From assembly GCA_966424055.1 (NCBI GenBank), contig CBJLMB010000013.1:62001-126000 (forward strand): DNA of 64,000 bases, given 5' to 3'. Of the stretch, positions 7,988-15,612 are shown piece by piece. This DNA is from Deminuibacter sp966424055. Lineage in GTDB: Bacteria > Bacteroidota > Bacteroidia > Chitinophagales > Chitinophagaceae. The notes under the pieces were generated by a model. That model saw only the letters and a list, made by a program, of their open reading frames with translations. It had not been told where the DNA came from and searched no databases. The position numbers and the translations under genes were made by a program. Positions within the stretch are counted from its first letter, which is position 1, and each line of letters begins with the position of its first letter.

Positions 7988-9118
7988 ATGACTTTAAAAA
8001 TAGCAATGATGTTAACTGTAAAAGTGAATGCTTATGAGAAAGCACTGGTGTTTAAAAACAACCGGTACATCAAAATGCTGGATGAAGGCAAATACCGGTT
8101 CTGGCATGGCGAAAAACTGGAAACTTACGAGATGAACAAACCTTTTACCCCGGCTATGGATTTGACCATCCTGCTGAAAGATGAGGCCTTGCTGGCATCC
8201 CTGACCGTGGTGGAGGTAAAGCACAATGAAATAGCACTGCAGTACGAAAACGGGTTGTTTAAAACCGTGCTGCCTGCAGGCCGTTATGCATTCTGGAAAG
8301 GTGTGGTGGAATATACTTTTATAAAAGCTGATACCAGTAAGATAGCCATTACCGAGATAACAGACAAGGCTATACTGGTAAAGCCTGAACTGTCTGCCTA
8401 TGTACGAGTGTATACAGTAGAGGTATATGAAAAAGGATTGCTGTATGTAAATGGCCAGCTGGAACAGTTGCTGGAGCCGGGTGTGTATTATTTCTGGAAA
8501 AACCCGGAGGTGATCACTGTATACAAATCAGATACCCGCCAGCTGCAAATGGAAATGAATGGACAGGAAATACTGACAAAGGACAAAGCCAACCTGCGGA
8601 TCAATTTTGCGTTGCAATACAGGGTTACCGATGTGTTCAAAGCAGTGCAGAACAAAGAATACGATAAACAATTGTATGTGCTGATGCAACTGGCATTGCG
8701 TGAACAGGTGGCCCTGTATACCCTGGATGAACTGCTGGATAAACGCGATGCCGTATCGCCACTGGTACTGGCAGCCGTGCAGCAAAAGGCGGCGGCACTG
8801 GGTGTAGAACTGGCCGGCTGCGGTATCAGGGATATTATTCTGCCCGGCGATATAAAGGAGATCATGAACCAGGTGCTGGTAGCTGAAAAAAAAGCACAGG
8901 CCAATAGCATCATGCGCCGGGAAGAAACGGCTGCTACCCGCAGCTTGCTGAACACGGCTAAGCTGATGGAGGAAAATGAAATGTTGTTTAAACTGAAAGA
9001 GATGGAATATGTAGAGAAGATCGCGGATAAGATCAGCAACATTTCTGTGAGTGGTGGTGGCGACCTGGTAGGGCAGCTGAAGCAGATTTTTGTTCCGCCT
9101 AAAACGGGGAGAAACTGA
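7988..9118 (+). CDS. slipin / SPFH (band 7) family protein linked to RtcB
   Basis: Up to 376 residues; initiation at the later ATGs (8006 or 8009, MMLTVKVNAYEKAL) is equally possible. The SPFH domain is recognisable (VEVYEKGLLYVNGQLEQLLEPGVYYFW, LRINFALQYRVTDVFKAV, LREQVALYTLDELLDKR, GCGIRDIILPGDIKEIMNQV). A charged helical tail (about 290-355) follows. No transmembrane segment is visible, unlike classic slipins. The N-terminal half holds three copies of a V-x-x-x-E-x-x-L-x-Y/F-x-N-G ... L-x-x-G-x-Y-x-FW unit, near residues 10-37, 76-103 and 143-172. SPFH proteins oligomerise into rings or scaffolds; co-occurrence of RtcB with slipins is a known pattern in RNA-repair loci as I recall it. Same strand as rtcB, separated by the tRNA-like array. 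Confidence 0.88.
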   Translation: MTLKIAMMLTVKVNAYEKALVFKNNRYIKMLDEGKYRFWHGEKLETYEMNKPFTPAMDLTILLKDEALLASLTVVEVKHNEIALQYENGLFKTVLPAGRYAFWKGVVEYTFIKADTSKIAITEITDKAILVKPELSAYVRVYTVEVYEKGLLYVNGQLEQLLEPGVYYFWKNPEVITVYKSDTRQLQMEMNGQEILTKDKANLRINFALQYRVTDVFKAVQNKEYDKQLYVLMQLALREQVALYTLDELLDKRDAVSPLVLAAVQQKAAALGVELAGCGIRDIILPGDIKEIMNQVLVAEKKAQANSIMRREETAATRSLLNTAKLMEENEMLFKLKEMEYVEKIADKISNISVSGGGDLVGQLKQIFVPPKTGRN

Positions 9119-9127
9119 TACAAGAAC

Positions 9128-9154
9128 AATGATCCCGGAATACCCGGGATCATT
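9128..9154. terminator. hairpin between convergent slipin and isomerase genes
   Basis: AATGATCCCGG (9128-9138) and CCGGGATCATT (9144-9154) form a perfect 11-bp stem with a 5-nt loop, located between two convergent genes. There is no clear U-tract on either strand, so it may act as a bidirectional mRNA-end stabiliser rather than a strong terminator. Confidence 0.6.
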
Positions 9155-9174
9155 GCCATATGTATACAGGACAC

Positions 9175-10149
9175 TTATTTTTTAACCAGGCTGTTTTTTA
9201 CATAGTCGAAACTTTGTTTGATGCTTTCAAATTTATCGGGCATATAAATGCCGTCCTGCTCTATAAAAATATACTGCAGGCCAGCTTTTTGCTCTGCTGC
9301 AAAAATAGATTTGAAATCGATGCTGCCGCTGCCTACTTCGGCAAACTTGACAGACTGTACTACGGTCATCACGGGCGACTGGTCAAGGGTTGCCTTCGGG
9401 ATGGGCTCGGAGGCTGATTTATCCATATCTTTCACATGCCACATCTTGAAACGGCCGGGGTATTTATTGAAATAATCCAACGGTTCATAACCGGCTTTTT
9501 TTATCCAGAACAGATCCATTTCAAAACATACCAGCTGCGGGTCGGTTTCGGTCAGCAGAATATCATAACCTTTCTTACCATCTGCCTGTGTTTTAAATTC
9601 CCAGAAATGATTGTGGTAACCCATTTGTATACCTGCTTTTTTACTTATTTCACCGGCTTTGTTCAGCTGTGCCGCTATAAACTGGTAATCGGCGGAACTG
9701 AGCTTATCGATAATATTAAAAGGCGGTACTGGTACAATGAAATATTCCTGGCCTATTTCTTTTGCCAGTTCCAGCTGGGCCTGCAGGGCATCTGCATTAC
9801 CATTACCGGGACTGAGGTAATCGTTCAGCTGGTAATGGCCGCTGGTTGACACCAGTTTATTATCGGTGAGCAGTTTTTTAAAATCGCGCGGACTTAATCC
9901 CCAGAACTGTTGCGCCGCGCCGGGCCCACTGTAGCCATAAAAAGTTTCCACATTCTGGTAGCCGGTCCGGGCAATCTTTTCAATAGTGCCTTTTACATCT
10001 TTGGCGATCTCATCCCGCAGGGTATATAACTGGAGGCCGATGATACCATGTGCTGTTTTGGACAAGCCGGCACAGGACATCATCGGTTTTGCCAGTAAAC
10101 CGGCCGCTGCAAGGGCAGACAACTGTAAAAAATCGCGTCTTGTATTCAT
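9175..10149 (-). CDS. sugar phosphate isomerase/epimerase family protein, Tat-exported
   Basis: A 324-residue protein. The N-terminus MNTRRDFLQLSALAAAGLLA is a twin-arginine signal, and a Cys after it (PMMSC) is a weak lipobox candidate. The rest is a xylose-isomerase-like TIM barrel (GLQLYTLRDEIAKDVKGTIEKIARTGYQNVE near the start; GYHNHFWEF; FEMDLFWIKKAGYEPLDYF; MWHVKDMD; IFIEQDG). These motifs provide the metal-binding Glu, His and Asp of the family. Members in Bacteroidota are often exported and act on unknown sugars or polyols; the substrate cannot be told here. A perfect hairpin repeat sits immediately upstream in the leader. Confidence 0.85.
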   Translation of the reverse strand: MNTRRDFLQLSALAAAGLLAKPMMSCAGLSKTAHGIIGLQLYTLRDEIAKDVKGTIEKIARTGYQNVETFYGYSGPGAAQQFWGLSPRDFKKLLTDNKLVSTSGHYQLNDYLSPGNGNADALQAQLELAKEIGQEYFIVPVPPFNIIDKLSSADYQFIAAQLNKAGEISKKAGIQMGYHNHFWEFKTQADGKKGYDILLTETDPQLVCFEMDLFWIKKAGYEPLDYFNKYPGRFKMWHVKDMDKSASEPIPKATLDQSPVMTVVQSVKFAEVGSGSIDFKSIFAAEQKAGLQYIFIEQDGIYMPDKFESIKQSFDYVKNSLVKK

Positions 10150-10168
10150 ATGTAATGGGTTTTAATTG

Positions 10169-10201
10169 AGCTATTCCATATCTCCAGGATATGGAATAGC
10201 T
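10169..10201. repeat. perfect 14-bp inverted repeat, copy 1
   Basis: AGCTATTCCATATC (10169-10182) pairs perfectly with GATATGGAATAGCT (10188-10201) around TCCAG. It lies 19 nt upstream of the isomerase start, probably in its leader. A second, decayed copy follows 78 bp away. Confidence 0.75.
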
Positions 10202-10246
10202 GATCTGCTATCCCTATGCCATGGGTTTAACAAGTTACCACAACAG

Positions 10247-10279
10247 AGCTATTCCATATCTCCAAGATATGCAATATCT
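10247..10279. repeat. inverted repeat, copy 2, with two mismatches
   Basis: The left arm AGCTATTCCATATC (10247-10260) is identical to copy 1 and the loop is TCCAA. The right arm (10266-10279) carries two changes that break the palindrome. It lies between the isomerase and CBS-protein starts. Spread of a hairpin element by local duplication is the simplest reading. Confidence 0.65.
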
Positions 10280-10343
10280 GATCCGCGCCGCTATTGCATT
10301 TCTGCATCTTTTTTTGTAACTTATAGGCCTAAACGATTGCTGT

Positions 10344-10775
10344 ATGAAAACAGTTGCCGATATTTTCCAGCGGAAAGGCCGTACTACCATTAGTGTAGAC
10401 CCTGAATCCATCGTTCTGGATGCCCTTAAGCTGATGGCAGAAAAAAACATTGGTTCTGTAGTGGTGATGCAGCATGAGTATTACCTGGGACTGATGACCG
10501 AAAGGGATTATTCCCGCAAGGTGATCCTGATGGGCAAATCTTCCAGTGATACAAAGGTAAAAGATATCATGACCACAGGTCTGCCCAGGGTAACACAGGA
10601 ATCTACACTGGACGAATGTATGCAGCTGATGGCGAATAAGAGCATCCGCTACCTGCCGGTTTTCCAGGGTGATTATTTTGTGGGCATCGTCTCTATCCAC
10701 GATGTGATACGGGAAACGATTTCCTCCCAACAGGAAACCATCGATTACCTGCACAGCTTTATTCATTCCACCTGA
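10344..10775 (+). CDS. CBS-domain-pair protein
   Basis: A 143-residue protein consisting of two CBS motifs: residues about 10-60 (VLDALKLMAEKNIGSVVVM ... YLGLMTERDYSRKVI) and about 75-130 (MTTGLPRVTQESTLDECMQLMANKSIRYLPVF ... VGIVSIHDVIRETI). Stand-alone CBS pairs bind adenine nucleotides and act as energy or redox sensors on partner proteins; no partner is fused. A paralogue of similar size lies at 36667. The gene is monocistronic, followed by a hairpin before a convergent gene. Family is firm, biological role unknown. Confidence 0.88.
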   Translation: MKTVADIFQRKGRTTISVDPESIVLDALKLMAEKNIGSVVVMQHEYYLGLMTERDYSRKVILMGKSSSDTKVKDIMTTGLPRVTQESTLDECMQLMANKSIRYLPVFQGDYFVGIVSIHDVIRETISSQQETIDYLHSFIHST

Positions 10776-10826
10776 TGTTGTTAAGCCATGAGCTATGAGC
10801 TGTGAGTAGGATAACAGGGAATATAC

Positions 10827-10857
10827 CTGCAAGTGTTTTTATTCTAAAAACTTGCAG
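10827..10857. terminator. hairpin between convergent genes
   Basis: CTGCAAG (10827-10833) pairs with CTTGCAG (10851-10857), extended by TTTTT/AAAAA (10836-10840, 10846-10850). It is flanked by words (GAGCTATGAGCTG, GCAGCTAGCAGCTC) shared with the dispersed repeats at 29.9 kb and 45.6 kb. Confidence 0.5.
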
Positions 10858-10883
10858 CTAGCAGCTCATAGCCTCTGTATTCC

Positions 10884-12083
10884 CTACAAATACCCGATCC
10901 ACCATAAATGCCGGTGCGTACTTTTATACTTGTCGAACCAGCGGCAGGGAAAATACATCAGCACTATTACACACAACCACAACAGGTAAACCATCGGTAG
11001 TGTATAGCCAAACCCGGCTGGTTTGAAACGGATGGGCGATGCAGGGTCTACAATTTCATGGCTGCTATAGCCTGAAGCGAAAAACAGGATGATGTTGATG
11101 AGCCGGATCAGGAAGAAATGACCGATAAAATAAAAAAACGGCACCCGCCCATAAACGGAAAGCAGGGCTGTTATTTTATTTTTGCGCTGCTCCAGCAGGG
11201 AAAGGGCCACCAGTGCCGGCCCCAGCGTCATGCAAAGGAAAAGCAATGAACAGGGATACTTGGTGGTATTGAGAAAAGAAAGTAAGGTGAACAACCCGTT
11301 TTTCTGAACAGACCAATGCGCCGCATCTCCATATACATTGATCAGGCGCAGCACAACAAATATGGCAATAGTGGCTATGCCTGTGCGCAACAATAGCTTT
11401 CTTCTTTTGGCCGCATTGAACGATGGCTGGTATACATAACCCAGGCCATATCCCAGGCACATCACACTGGTCCAGGGCAGGATGGCATAGACAAAACCAA
11501 CGATCAGGTGGCTATTGACCGGGTAGAAAAAACGGGATGCGGTAAAAAAAACTTTTCCCAGGAAGGCTGCGGTACCTGTTGGCGGCAGCGAAATAAAATC
11601 GAATACATTATGCCCAAGGAAAAGCACGGCCCCTACAACCACAACGGTATTGAATGATATTTTTACCAGCAGCCCGAGAATGATCATGCTGCAGCCGATG
11701 GCCCATAATATGGTTAGGAAAAAGAAGTTGTATGCGGGGTTTAAGGTAAGCGCAAAATTAAGCACCACGATTTCTACCAGCACCAGCCAAAACCCCCGCT
11801 TGATCAGGAACCCAGATAATTCGCTGCTGCTTTTTCTGAGCCCGGACAGGTAGGCCGAGGTGCCGGACAGGAATACGAAGGTGGGTGCGCAGAAATGAGT
11901 GATCCAGCGGGTGAAAAAAAGCAGGGTAGTGGTAGTGGCCATGTCGGTAGGATCGCTCTTTGCGGCTTCGATATGAAAAAAATCCCTTACATGGTCAAGA
12001 GCCATCACCAGCATTACAAAACCCCTTACAATATCAATTGAAGGGATCCTGTGCCGGGCAGTTTGGGGCGGCAATTCTGGCAT
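10884..12083 (-). CDS. heparan-alpha-glucosaminide N-acetyltransferase-like membrane protein (DUF1624)
   Basis: A 399-residue polytopic membrane protein. The N-terminal IPSIDIVRGFVMLVMALDHVRDFF is the signature of the DUF1624/HGSNAT catalytic domain, in which a membrane enzyme moves an acetyl group from cytoplasmic acetyl-CoA to a sugar on the other side. About ten hydrophobic segments follow, for example LLFFTRWITHFCAPTFVFLSG, VVVVGAVLFLG and SLLFLCMTLGPALVALSLL. It ends with a short basic tail. There is no operon partner; the gene is convergent with the CBS gene. The acceptor substrate is unknown; a general acyltransferase role is all that can be supported. Confidence 0.82.
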   Translation of the reverse strand: MPELPPQTARHRIPSIDIVRGFVMLVMALDHVRDFFHIEAAKSDPTDMATTTTLLFFTRWITHFCAPTFVFLSGTSAYLSGLRKSSSELSGFLIKRGFWLVLVEIVVLNFALTLNPAYNFFFLTILWAIGCSMIILGLLVKISFNTVVVVGAVLFLGHNVFDFISLPPTGTAAFLGKVFFTASRFFYPVNSHLIVGFVYAILPWTSVMCLGYGLGYVYQPSFNAAKRRKLLLRTGIATIAIFVVLRLINVYGDAAHWSVQKNGLFTLLSFLNTTKYPCSLLFLCMTLGPALVALSLLEQRKNKITALLSVYGRVPFFYFIGHFFLIRLINIILFFASGYSSHEIVDPASPIRFKPAGFGYTLPMVYLLWLCVIVLMYFPCRWFDKYKSTHRHLWWIGYL

Positions 12084-12248
12084 AGGTATGGTATAATACT
12101 GAAATATAACGATTATTTGAATTCCGCTGTCCTGGCCATTCCGGCGGTGCCTGCAGCTGCTTCATTGCCGGATTATTCCGGTTCTTTGCCCTCATAAATT
12201 GACTTAAACCATTTCGGGTAACCGGTTGTTGATAATCCTGCTTTGCTA

Positions 12249-12270
12249 TTGCCGGCACTCATGCCGGCAA
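12249..12270. promoter_or_regulatory. perfect 9-bp hairpin in the leader of the small OB-fold-like gene
   Basis: TTGCCGGCA (12249-12257) and TGCCGGCAA (12262-12270) pair perfectly around CTCA, 24 nt before the ATG at 12295. No U-tract follows. It could stabilise the mRNA or act as a binding site; function unknown. Confidence 0.5.
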
Positions 12271-12294
12271 TACTTATCAAAAAAAGATGAACAG

Positions 12295-12675
12295 ATGAAA
12301 AAATTAAGCTTTTGCTTAGTGCTGCTTTGCTCAACAGCAGCATTACATGCCCAAAAAACAATCCAGGCCAAAGAGGCCAAAGACCATGTGGGAGACAGTG
12401 TACAGGTATGCGGTGTGATCACCGGCGGTAAATACCTGGCACAGGCCAAAACCGGTCCTACACTGCTCGACATGGGCGGCAAATACCCCAACCAGCTGGT
12501 AACGCTGATGATCCCCAAAGCCAACCGCGGCAATTTTTCTTATGAACCGGAAAAAAAATTGCTGAACCAGCAGGTTTGCGTGTTTGGCAAGGTGCAGAAT
12601 TTTAAAGGGAAGCCGGAGATCATCCTGTACCAGGAGAGCCAGGTGAAAATTATGGCCGGTAAACCTGCGCAGTAA
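12295..12675 (+). CDS. small exported OB-fold-like protein
   Basis: A 126-residue protein starting MKKLSFCLVLLCSTAALHAQ, a clear signal peptide ending at HAQ. The mature part begins KTIQAKEAKDHVGDSVQVCGVITGGKY and contains GKVQNFKGKPEIILYQESQV, the pattern of OB-fold domains seen in small Bacteroidota exported proteins (VGDSVQVCG ... VFGKV ... GKPEI). It is predicted periplasmic. The nucleic-acid-binding role of cytoplasmic OB folds need not apply. A longer upstream in-frame ATG exists, but the signal peptide fixes this start. It lies 90 nt before an M1 peptidase on the same strand; whether they share a transcript is unclear. Confidence 0.75.
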   Translation: MKKLSFCLVLLCSTAALHAQKTIQAKEAKDHVGDSVQVCGVITGGKYLAQAKTGPTLLDMGGKYPNQLVTLMIPKANRGNFSYEPEKKLLNQQVCVFGKVQNFKGKPEIILYQESQVKIMAGKPAQ

Positions 12676-12764
12676 ACCGGTTCTGCCCGCGGAATACTAA
12701 GTTGGTTTATATTAGCTGTTGTACAGGCGGAGCAATCCGCCTGTACTTAAACTTGTTTTTTTGC

Positions 12765-15347
12765 ATGAGACGGCTAATATTGTTCTTTCTGTCCGGTTGT
12801 ATGCCGGTATATATTTTATCCGCACAGCAGGCAAAACCGGCCATGGAGCCACCGTTGCAGGCAGGCGTAACGGAGGCATTGGCAGATTACAGGTGCAGGG
12901 TAATTGCACATCCTGACTATACATTGCATTTTATCATTCCCGCTGCAAGTACCGAACCGGTCATGGGTAGCGGTGAGATCCGTTTCCAGCTCAAAAACCG
13001 GCAACAGCCGCTGCAGATCGATTTTAAAGGCAGCGCAGAACAGCTAAAAAAACTCACCGTTAACGGGCTGTCCATTCCCATTCGTTATGAACAGGAGCAC
13101 CTGCTGATTGATACAGCTTACCTGCAAACCGGCAATAACCTGGTTGCCGTTGATTTTATAGCGGGCAATCCTTCACTGAACCGGAATGCTGATTTTGTGT
13201 ATACCCTGCTGGTGCCCGACCGTGCCAGAACCGTATTTCCCTGTTTCGATCAGCCATCGCTCAAAGCGGTGTTCCGGTTATCACTCACACTGCCTGCCGG
13301 CTGGCAGGCTATAGCCAACGGCCCGATAAAGGATTCTGTAGCAGGAGAGGGGCATACGACTTTTCATTTCACCGCTTCCGATACCATCAGTACTTACCTG
13401 TTCGCGTTTGCAGCAGGGCGGTTCCATCTTGCAGTACAGCAGCCGCAGGGACGTTCCATGCATTTTCTTTTCAGGGAAACAGACAGCAGTAAAATAAAAA
13501 ACAGCCTTGCGTTTATATTCAATATTCAGGCTGATGCCCTGCATTTTCTGGAAAATTATACACAGATCCGCTATCCCTTCCGAAAATTTGATTTTGTAGC
13601 GATCCCCGATTTCCAGTTTGGCGGTATGGAACATCCCGGCGCCATCCAGTACAAGGCTTCTTCCCTTTTTCTTGATGATGGGGCTACCCGCGACCAGCTG
13701 CTGGCGCGCTCGAACCTGCTCTCGCACGAAACGGCGCATATGTGGTTCGGCGACCTGGTGACCATGCGCTGGTTTAATGATGTGTGGATGAAAGAAGTGT
13801 TTGCTAATTTTATGGCAGATAAGATCAGCAGCATCACTTTTAAGGATAATAATTACGATCTTAAATTTCTTACAGAACATTTTCCCGCAGCTTATAATGT
13901 TGACCGTACTGCCGGTACGCATCCCATCCGCCAGCAGCTGGATAACCTGCAGGATGCAGGTGCCCTCTACGGTAATATCATTTACCATAAAGCTCCCATC
14001 ATGATGCGCCAGCTGGAAAGCCTGATGGGTGAACAGCCTTTTCGCGACGGACTGCGGGAATACCTGGAAAAATATGCGTATGGCAATGCTTCCTGGCCCG
14101 ATCTCATCAGCATTCTTGATGCACATACACCCGCAGACCTGCAGGCCTGGAACCGTGTATGGGTGAATGAACCCGGCCGCCCGGCATTCAGTTACCGTAT
14201 GCAGGCAAAAAACGGGAAGATCACCAAGCTCGGGATAATGCAGCAGGGAGAAGATGGCAGTCCCCGCATCTGGCCCCAGCTGATTGAACTGGCGCTGATT
14301 TATCCTGATCATATCGATACACTGCAGGTAAATGCCGATCGTGCAATGGTCACCCTGCCGGCAGCGGCAAGCAAAGCGGTACCGCTGGCTGTGCTGCTGA
14401 ATGCATCCGGTCAGGGCTATGGATTGTTTCCCGCAGATCAGCAACTGCTGGCACAGCTGCCATCACTTAAAAATGCAGTGATGCGTGCATCGGCTTATAT
14501 CAGTCTGTATGAAAATATGCTCAGCGGCCGGGCCGTTACACCGCTGCAATTGCTGAAAACCTATTGTGGTTTACTGACTGTTGAACGGGAAGAACTTAAC
14601 CTGAACCTGCTCCTCGATCAGCTCAGTGCTGTTTTCTGGCGTTTTCTTTCTCCTGCCGCAAGATTGAAGCAAACACCCGTGGTAGAGCAGGCTTTGTGGA
14701 AAGCCCTTGCACAGGTGCCTGCAGGCAATGCAAAAAAACTATTGTTCAAAACCTATAGCGGTATCGCCCTGAGCCGCGCCGCGCAGGACAGCCTGTTTAC
14801 TATATGGAAAACACAGCAGCCACCCGCAGGTATCAGGTTAGCGGAAGATGATTATACCGCACTGGCAGCAGCGCTGGCCATCAGGGATTATCCCGGTTAT
14901 GAACAGGTTTTACAGGAACAGCTGTCCCGCATACAGAACACCGACCGCAGGCTGCGCTGGCAATTTTTACAACCGGCATTGTCTGCCGATACTGCCCGCC
15001 GCGATGCATTTTTTGCCTCACTGAAACTGCCTGCAAACCGGCAGAAAGAAGCCTGGGTGGTTACTGCCCTTTCTTACCTGCATCACCCTCTTCGTACAGC
15101 GGTCTCTGTCAAATACCTGCCCGAAAGCCTTTCGCTGGTGGAAGAGATACAACGCACCGGCGATATCTTCTTACCGCAAAACTGGCTGCAGGCCACGCTG
15201 GGCTGGTACCAGGATGCAAAAGCGGCCGCGATGGTGCGTGCATTCCTCAACAGGCATCCCGCTTATCCGCCCAGGCTTAAAGCCAAAATACTGCAGGCGG
15301 CAGACAACCTGTTCAGGGCAGAAAAATTATTGCGCAGGGAAGAATAA
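12765..15347 (+). CDS. M1 family metallopeptidase (aminopeptidase N-like), exported
   Basis: An 860-residue protein from MRRLILFFLSGCMPVYILSAQQ, a signal peptide; an upstream in-frame ATG would bury it. The N-terminal beta domain includes YTLLVPDRARTVFPCFDQPSLKAVF. The catalytic domain has GGMEHPGAIQY (substrate-binding GxMEN-like, with His in place of Asn) and HETAHMWFGDLVTMRWFNDVWMKEVFANF. The latter is the zinc site HExxH with the third ligand Glu 19 residues on. A long alpha-helical C-terminal domain follows. It trims N-terminal residues from peptides, presumably in the periplasm. An M16 peptidase follows on the same strand after 265 nt. Confidence 0.92.
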   Translation: MRRLILFFLSGCMPVYILSAQQAKPAMEPPLQAGVTEALADYRCRVIAHPDYTLHFIIPAASTEPVMGSGEIRFQLKNRQQPLQIDFKGSAEQLKKLTVNGLSIPIRYEQEHLLIDTAYLQTGNNLVAVDFIAGNPSLNRNADFVYTLLVPDRARTVFPCFDQPSLKAVFRLSLTLPAGWQAIANGPIKDSVAGEGHTTFHFTASDTISTYLFAFAAGRFHLAVQQPQGRSMHFLFRETDSSKIKNSLAFIFNIQADALHFLENYTQIRYPFRKFDFVAIPDFQFGGMEHPGAIQYKASSLFLDDGATRDQLLARSNLLSHETAHMWFGDLVTMRWFNDVWMKEVFANFMADKISSITFKDNNYDLKFLTEHFPAAYNVDRTAGTHPIRQQLDNLQDAGALYGNIIYHKAPIMMRQLESLMGEQPFRDGLREYLEKYAYGNASWPDLISILDAHTPADLQAWNRVWVNEPGRPAFSYRMQAKNGKITKLGIMQQGEDGSPRIWPQLIELALIYPDHIDTLQVNADRAMVTLPAAASKAVPLAVLLNASGQGYGLFPADQQLLAQLPSLKNAVMRASAYISLYENMLSGRAVTPLQLLKTYCGLLTVEREELNLNLLLDQLSAVFWRFLSPAARLKQTPVVEQALWKALAQVPAGNAKKLLFKTYSGIALSRAAQDSLFTIWKTQQPPAGIRLAEDDYTALAAALAIRDYPGYEQVLQEQLSRIQNTDRRLRWQFLQPALSADTARRDAFFASLKLPANRQKEAWVVTALSYLHHPLRTAVSVKYLPESLSLVEEIQRTGDIFLPQNWLQATLGWYQDAKAAAMVRAFLNRHPAYPPRLKAKILQAADNLFRAEKLLRREE

Positions 15348-15612
15348 GACAACCGCACGCAAAACCGTTTCGGCAATATACCCGGCAGGTTGCCTGACAA
15401 AAAACTGCCTTTGCCGGAAACTTTGATTATTTTAGCGATCAGTATAACCTTATGAGACCCGACTATCCCTGCAAGATCTTTCCTGATAAACGCTGCGCGT
15501 ATGCATTGCTCATGATGAGCCTGGCTGAAAATGCCATCTGAAACTTTGTTTGTTTTATCCATTGTCCTTGCTTCGTCAACCCTTTTTTTACTGCAAAACC
15601 AATATGTGAACT

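Noticed and set aside
15452..15541. 29-codon frame upstream of the M16 peptidase (MRPDYPCKIF...)
   Set aside because: It has two Cys but no leader pattern, no terminator and no neighbour that would suggest a peptide gene; chance is likely.
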